NCBI GenBank assembly: GCA_023548195.1
Contig: JAJHZJ010000399.1
Span: 7,197,100-7,261,099, forward strand
Length of the DNA stretch: 64,000 nt
DNA from: Bettongia penicillata ogilbyi
Lineage: Eukaryota > Chordata > Mammalia > Diprotodontia > Potoroidae
Direction of reading: 5' to 3'
Part shown: piece by piece, positions 59,541 to 64,000 of the stretch
How positions within the stretch are numbered: position 1 is the stretch's first letter
Layout of the letters: each line of letters opens with the position of its first letter
Notes under the pieces: model-generated
Database searches by the model: none
What the model was told of the DNA's origin: nothing
The model's input: only the letters and a program-made list of their open reading frames with translations
Position numbers and translations under genes: made by a program

Positions 59541-60229
59541 CAACTCCAAACAAACAAATCCAATTTTCCTTGCTGTTATACTGACCAAAAAAAATTTTTA
59601 TATCAAATAAGATAAGGGAAACAAAGGATATTATAAGTGTTTGAACTCTGTAGAAATAAACAGGATGAAGTAAAGCTTAATCTATTCAAAAACTATATCT
59701 CTGCATTTCCCTCTGTCTTGAATTATATCTGGAAGACCAAATACAATATTTTCAATAAATTATCATCATCATCATCATCATCAGTATTATTATTGTAGCT
59801 ATTATTAGCAGCAGCAGCAGTTGTAGTAATATTTATATAGTGATTGGCTCTCATTATCTAGAGCCTGTTGCATTTTATCAATTCTCATACCACGCTTCCT
59901 GTATCTTCCTGTATCTCTAGTTCCTGATCTGGAACTGCTGAGTTCCTGAGTTGCTGACTGCTGTGTGTTCTCCATTACTAGCCCAACACAGACTAGCTAT
60001 CATTTTTCTGCTGCTCCATTGCTATCTTCATGGAATGGTATCATTCTCCATACTCTACCCTCTCTTCTTTTCATCTCCAGCATTGGGAGCAATAATCAAA
60101 TTAATATTCCGGGACAATAGATATCAATCAATTACCCTCATAACTCCTTCAATTTTCTTTTTGATTTGCAACAATAATTCACCTTTTCTTGGCTACCATT
60201 GCTCTATAATCCTGTCTTGTCTATTCCAA
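59541..60229. other. No gene; (ATC)n repeat
   Basis: Contains an (ATC)n tract at about 59757-59783. The frame at 59951-60319 runs into a SINE and matches no known family. Confidence 0.4.
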
Positions 60230-60450
60230 AAGCTCCAAAGGCAAGGAGATAGAGTGCTAGCCCTACACTCTGGAAGACCTGAGTTCAAATCCAGCTTCAG
60301 ATACTTACTAGCCTTGTGAACTTAGACAAGTCACTTAACCTCTAACAGCAAGAGTAATAATAGCACCTATCTCCCAAGTTTCTTGTCAAGATCAAATGAA
60401 TTACATTTATAAAAAACATTTAGCATTGCATCTGGTATTGTAAACTGTTT
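60230..60450 (+). mobile_element. MIR/THER-like SINE, plus strand
   Basis: 'gaagacctgagttcaaatcc', 'agcttcagatacttactagc' and 'agacaagtcacttaacctct' form a clear SINE head and core. An L2-like end follows to about 60515. Confidence 0.75.
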
Positions 60451-60515
60451 GTTCCTTTCAGTATCCCCAGTAGTTGATACTATGTCTATTCCTTAGTAAG
60501 TGCATAATAAGTCCT

Positions 60516-61190
60516 TTTTTTGTTCATTCATGTATTCTTTTTTTTAATTTACTCTATTAAGCTGTGGAAGGCATTCTTCCAATTAATTTACTTATTATAA
60601 ATGGCTGGAGGGAGGGCAGCACATAATGGGAATTATCACATAATAATTTTGAGTAATTTTAGCAGTAGCTGTCACCAACCTTACCCAATATTTGCTGTTT
60701 TCCTTTACCTAATGAATTACATATCTTAACAACTACTCTCTGCTATTATTTTTTCATTGCTAATTTGCATTCTACAGTATATTATTCTATATAAGTAGCT
60801 GACTCATTCAAAGTATTTTCTAATATAGTAAACTATTCTGAGACTAGCTATAAACAAAATTGCACAAAAGCATCTTTCATTAATATCAAGTCAGGATAAT
60901 ATGAAAAGAAGATTCTAATTATTTGGTTTTTTTTTAATTTCTGAAAGATCATCAAGAAATTTGAAACAATGTGATTGAAGAAACATTTTTTACAATGAGA
61001 AAATGTAACTAAATATACTTTCATTTTTACACAGACTTTATTAGAAAGAATTTTTCCAAGTTCTGCTCCCCCTAGGGGATTTCTAAATGCATCTCATTAG
61101 GGTAACTCCAAGAGTATGGCAAAGGGGTGATTTTATTCTGCAATCTATTTAGTGATATTCCAAAGAGATATTAAAATATTAGATTGAGAG
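60516..61190. other. No recognised feature
   Basis: AT-rich sequence before HAL1 copy J, with no coding signal. Confidence 0.4.
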
Positions 61191-61863
61191 GGGGAGAGGA
61201 GCCAAGATGGCAGAGTAGAAACATACACATATGCTAGTTCCTAACACATTGCCCATAAAATACCTGTAAAGAGGAGCTCCCAATGAATTCTGAAGCAGCG
61301 GAAGCTGCACAACAATGGAGTGGAGGAGATTTCTGTTCCAGAGAGCCCTGAAAAAGTGACACCAAAAGTCTGTCACGCACCAGATGCAGAACAGAGCCCA
61401 GCCCTGCCTTGGCTGCACAGCACCATGATGAGCAGATATGAGCAGGCTTCAGGGATGGAATCTCTAGCAGCAATGCAAGTGTATTGACCCACAGACGACA
61501 AAGGTTAGTAAGAGAGCCAATTTCGCTCGCCAAGAGGGGAGCAGGGTGTCCCCATAACTCAGGCCCCATCGGGAGGCAGCAGCAGAGGCAGCAGCACACA
61601 GGGACTCCCAAAGCCAGCAGGGGCTTGGGTCCATTATTGAAGGTCTCCATATAAACCCCCTGAGGGAATTGAGCCTTCTGAGATGGCCCTGCCCCTTACC
61701 CAGCTGAACATAATTTCACACTGAATAGCAGCCCTGACCCCACTGAAAGCCCTGAGGCTGGGAAGCAGCATTTGAATCTCAGACCCCAAGCACTAGCTGG
61801 GCAGATCTAGAGGCAAGGTGGGTGTGGAAAGGAATCTCAGAAGTCAAGTAACTGGCTGGGAAA

Positions 61864-62992
61864 ATGCTCAGAAAAGGGAAAAAATTAAGACCATAGAAGG
61901 TTACCTGTTTGGTGAACAGATATTTCCTCCCTTCCTTTCAGATGAGGAAGAAAAATGCTTACCATCAGGGAAAGACATAAAAGTCAAGGCTTCCGTGTCC
62001 CAAACATCAAAAATAAGATATTCAATGGGCTCAGGCCATGGAAGAGCTCAAAAAGGATTTTGAAAATCAAGTTAGACAGGTGGAGGAAAAACTGGGAAGA
62101 GAAATGAGAGAGATACAAGAAAAGCAGGAAAAACGGGTCAAGGCCTCGCTAAAGGAGACAAAAAAAATGCTGAACAAAATAATAGCTTGAAAAACAGGAT
62201 AGCTCAATTGGCAAAAGAAGTTGAAAAAGCCAATGAGGAGAAAAAGCCAATGAGGAGAAGAAAAGAAGAATTTTGCTTTCAAAAGCAAAATTAGCCAAAT
62301 GGAAAAAGAAGTTCAAAAGCTCACTGAAGAAAATAGTTCTCTCAAGATTAGAATGGAACAGATGGAGGCTAATGACTTTCTGAGAAACCAAGAAATCATA
62401 AAACAAAACCAAAAGAATGAAAAAAATGGAAGAGAATTTGAAATATCTCATTGGAAAAACAACTGACCTGGAAAATAGAATCCAGGAGAGACAATTTAAA
62501 AATTATGGGACTACCTGAAAGCCATGATCAAAAAAAGAGCCTAGACATCATCTTTCATGATATTATCAAGGAAAACTGCCCTGAGATTCTAGAACCAGAG
62601 GGCAAAATAAGTATTGAAGGAATCAATCGATCACCGCCTGAAAGAGATCCAAAAAGAGAAACTCCTAGGAACATTGTGGCCAAATTCCAGAGTTCCCAGG
62701 TCATGGAGAAAATATTGCACGCAGCTAGAAAGAAACAATTCCAGTATTGTGGAAATACAGTCAGGATAACACAAGATCTGGCAGCTTCTACAATAAGGGA
62801 TCGAAGGGCATAGAATATGATATTCTAGAAGTCAAAGGAGCTAGGTCTAAAACCAAGAATCACCTACCCAGCAAAACTGAATATAATACTTCGGGGAAAA
62901 AAGAGTCTTTCAATGAAATCGAGGACTTTCAAACATTCTTGATTAAAAGACCAGAGCTGAAAAGAAAATTTGACTTTCAAACACAAGAATGA
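61864..62992 (+). pseudogene. L1-type ORF1 of copy J with duplication and frameshifts
   Basis: ATG at 61864 fails early because bases are missing in the KKNK motif. The rest is readable in pieces. Codon 68 keeps the ancestral GAA (gattttgaaaatc at 62057-62069), so the coiled coil joins the N-terminus as in an intact ORF1. A 17-bp tandem duplication (62224-62240 and 62241-62257) shifts the frame in the coiled coil. The RRM and C-terminal domain are open at 62451-62813 ('IMGLPESHDQKKSLDII', 'NTVRITQDLAAS') and end at a TAG created in the 'RRAW' motif. The final segment is in a third frame to TGA at 62990-62992. Confidence 0.8.
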
Positions 62993-63124
62993 AGAGAAGC
63001 ATGAAAAAGTAAACAACAAAGTGAAGTCATAAGGGACTTACTAAAGTTGAAGCATTTACATTCCTACATGGAAAGACAATATTTTTAACTCTTGAAACTT
63101 TTCAGTATCGGGGTACTTGGTGGG

Positions 63125-63128
<4 letters not shown>

Positions 63129-63158
<30 letters not shown>

Positions 63159-63192
63159 CACACACGCACACGCACACACATGCACACACAGA
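63129..63192. repeat. (CA)n microsatellite in HAL1 copy J
   Basis: About 27 bp of pure CA followed by interrupted CA, in the 3' UTR position shared with C, D and G. Confidence 0.95.
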
Positions 63193-64000
63193 GACAGAGA
63201 ACACAGAGTGCCCTATTCAAAGATGGGATCATATCTTAAAAAAATGAAGCGGGGAGAGAAGAATGTATTGGGAAGAGAGAGGGAGAAATGGAATGGGGCA
63301 AATTAATCTCTCATAGAAGAGGCAGGCAGGAGACATTTTAGTGGAGGGAAAAAAGAGGGGAGCTGAGAGAAAAACTTGAAGTTTACTCTCATCACATTCA
63401 ACTAAAGGAAGGAATAAAATGCACACTCATTTTGGGATGAAAACCTATCTTACAATACAGGAAAGTGGGGGAGAAGGGGATAAGCAGGGGGCAGGGATGA
63501 TGGAAGGGAGAGCAATGGGAGGAGGGAGCAATTTGAAATCAACACTCTTGGGGACGGACAGGATCAAAAGAGAGAATAGAAGCAATGGGGGGCAGGATAA
63601 GATGGAGGGAAATATAGTTAGTCCTACACAACATGACTATTATAGAAGTCATTTGCAAAACTACACAAATATGGCTTATATTGAATTGCCTGCTTTCCCA
63701 AAGGGAATGGGTGGGGAGGGAGAGATAGGGAGAAGTAGGAACTCAAAGTTTAAGGAACAACTGTTGAGTATTTTTCTTGCTACTAGGAAATAAGAAATAC
63801 AGGTAATGGGGAATAGAAAGTTATCTGGCCCTACAGGACAAAAGAGAAGATGGGGACAAGGGAAGGAAGGAATGATAGAAGAGAGGGCAGATTGGTGATA
63901 GGGGCAATTAGAATGCTTGGTGTATTTGAGTGGGGCAGGGGACAAGTGGGGAGAAAATTTGGAACCCAAAATTTTGCAAAAATGAATGTATAAAAGTTAA

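Larger units (their letters stand above)
61191..64000 (+). mobile_element. HAL1-type half-L1, copy J, reaching the window edge
   Basis: Class I 5' UTR (61191-61863, with GCCAAGATGGCAG at 61201-61213), ORF1 (61864-62992) and a 3' UTR with (CA)n. The last bases ('aaaatgaatgtataaaagtt') are the normal element end. No ORF2. Any A-tail and TSD would lie beyond base 64000. Confidence 0.85.

Overview
No intact host protein-coding gene was found in this window. It looks like AT-rich intergenic or intronic DNA from a mammal, most likely a marsupial. The clues are several 'half-L1' (HAL1-type) retrotransposons that carry an L1 ORF1, a 3' UTR and no ORF2; long L1 3' ends; MAR1/MIR/THER-like tRNA SINEs; a SINE sharing its 3' tail with a BovB/RTE-type LINE; and old CR1/L2 remnants. 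Family names rest on recognising sequence and encoded protein, not on a database search.

Layout. 1-3.1 kb is mostly unique AT-rich DNA with a TA/TG microsatellite. 3.1-7.3 kb holds one plus-strand L1 3' fragment and two minus-strand L1s. 7.4-12.3 kb holds three ORF1-bearing pieces: A (minus), K (plus) and B (minus). 12.3-17.7 kb is SINEs, L2 and an L1 3' end. C, a near full-length minus-strand HAL1 with a target-site duplication (TSD), is at 17.8-20.6 kb; E (minus) at 21.7-24.05 kb; D (plus) at 24.68-27.5 kb. At 29.36-35.41 kb three related elements are nested: G inside H inside I. A spliced BCLAF1 retrocopy with a 17-bp TSD lies at 38.2-41.8 kb, inserted in old, possibly LTR/ERV-derived DNA. 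42.9-50 kb is a SINE/L2/CR1 field with nested insertions. At 50.98-52.58 kb a minus-strand RTE LINE, whose RT frame contains a long (AT)n, sits inside an L1 3' fragment. 52.8-61 kb has CR1, L2 and LTR-like repeats, a (GGAA)n tract and a perfect 50-bp inverted repeat. HAL1 copy J starts at 61.19 kb and reaches its 3' end at the window edge.

How the parts relate. The HAL1 copies can only move with enzymes supplied in trans, presumably by L1. L1 machinery probably also made the BCLAF1 retrocopy. The RTE and the RTE-tailed SINEs share a 3' end, as expected for a LINE/SINE pair. The most informative signals are the three-level nest, two different 5' UTR modules joined to one ORF1/3' UTR body, a premature stop shared by copies C and D, a microhomology deletion in H, and the exact inverted duplication beside the (GGAA)n tract.
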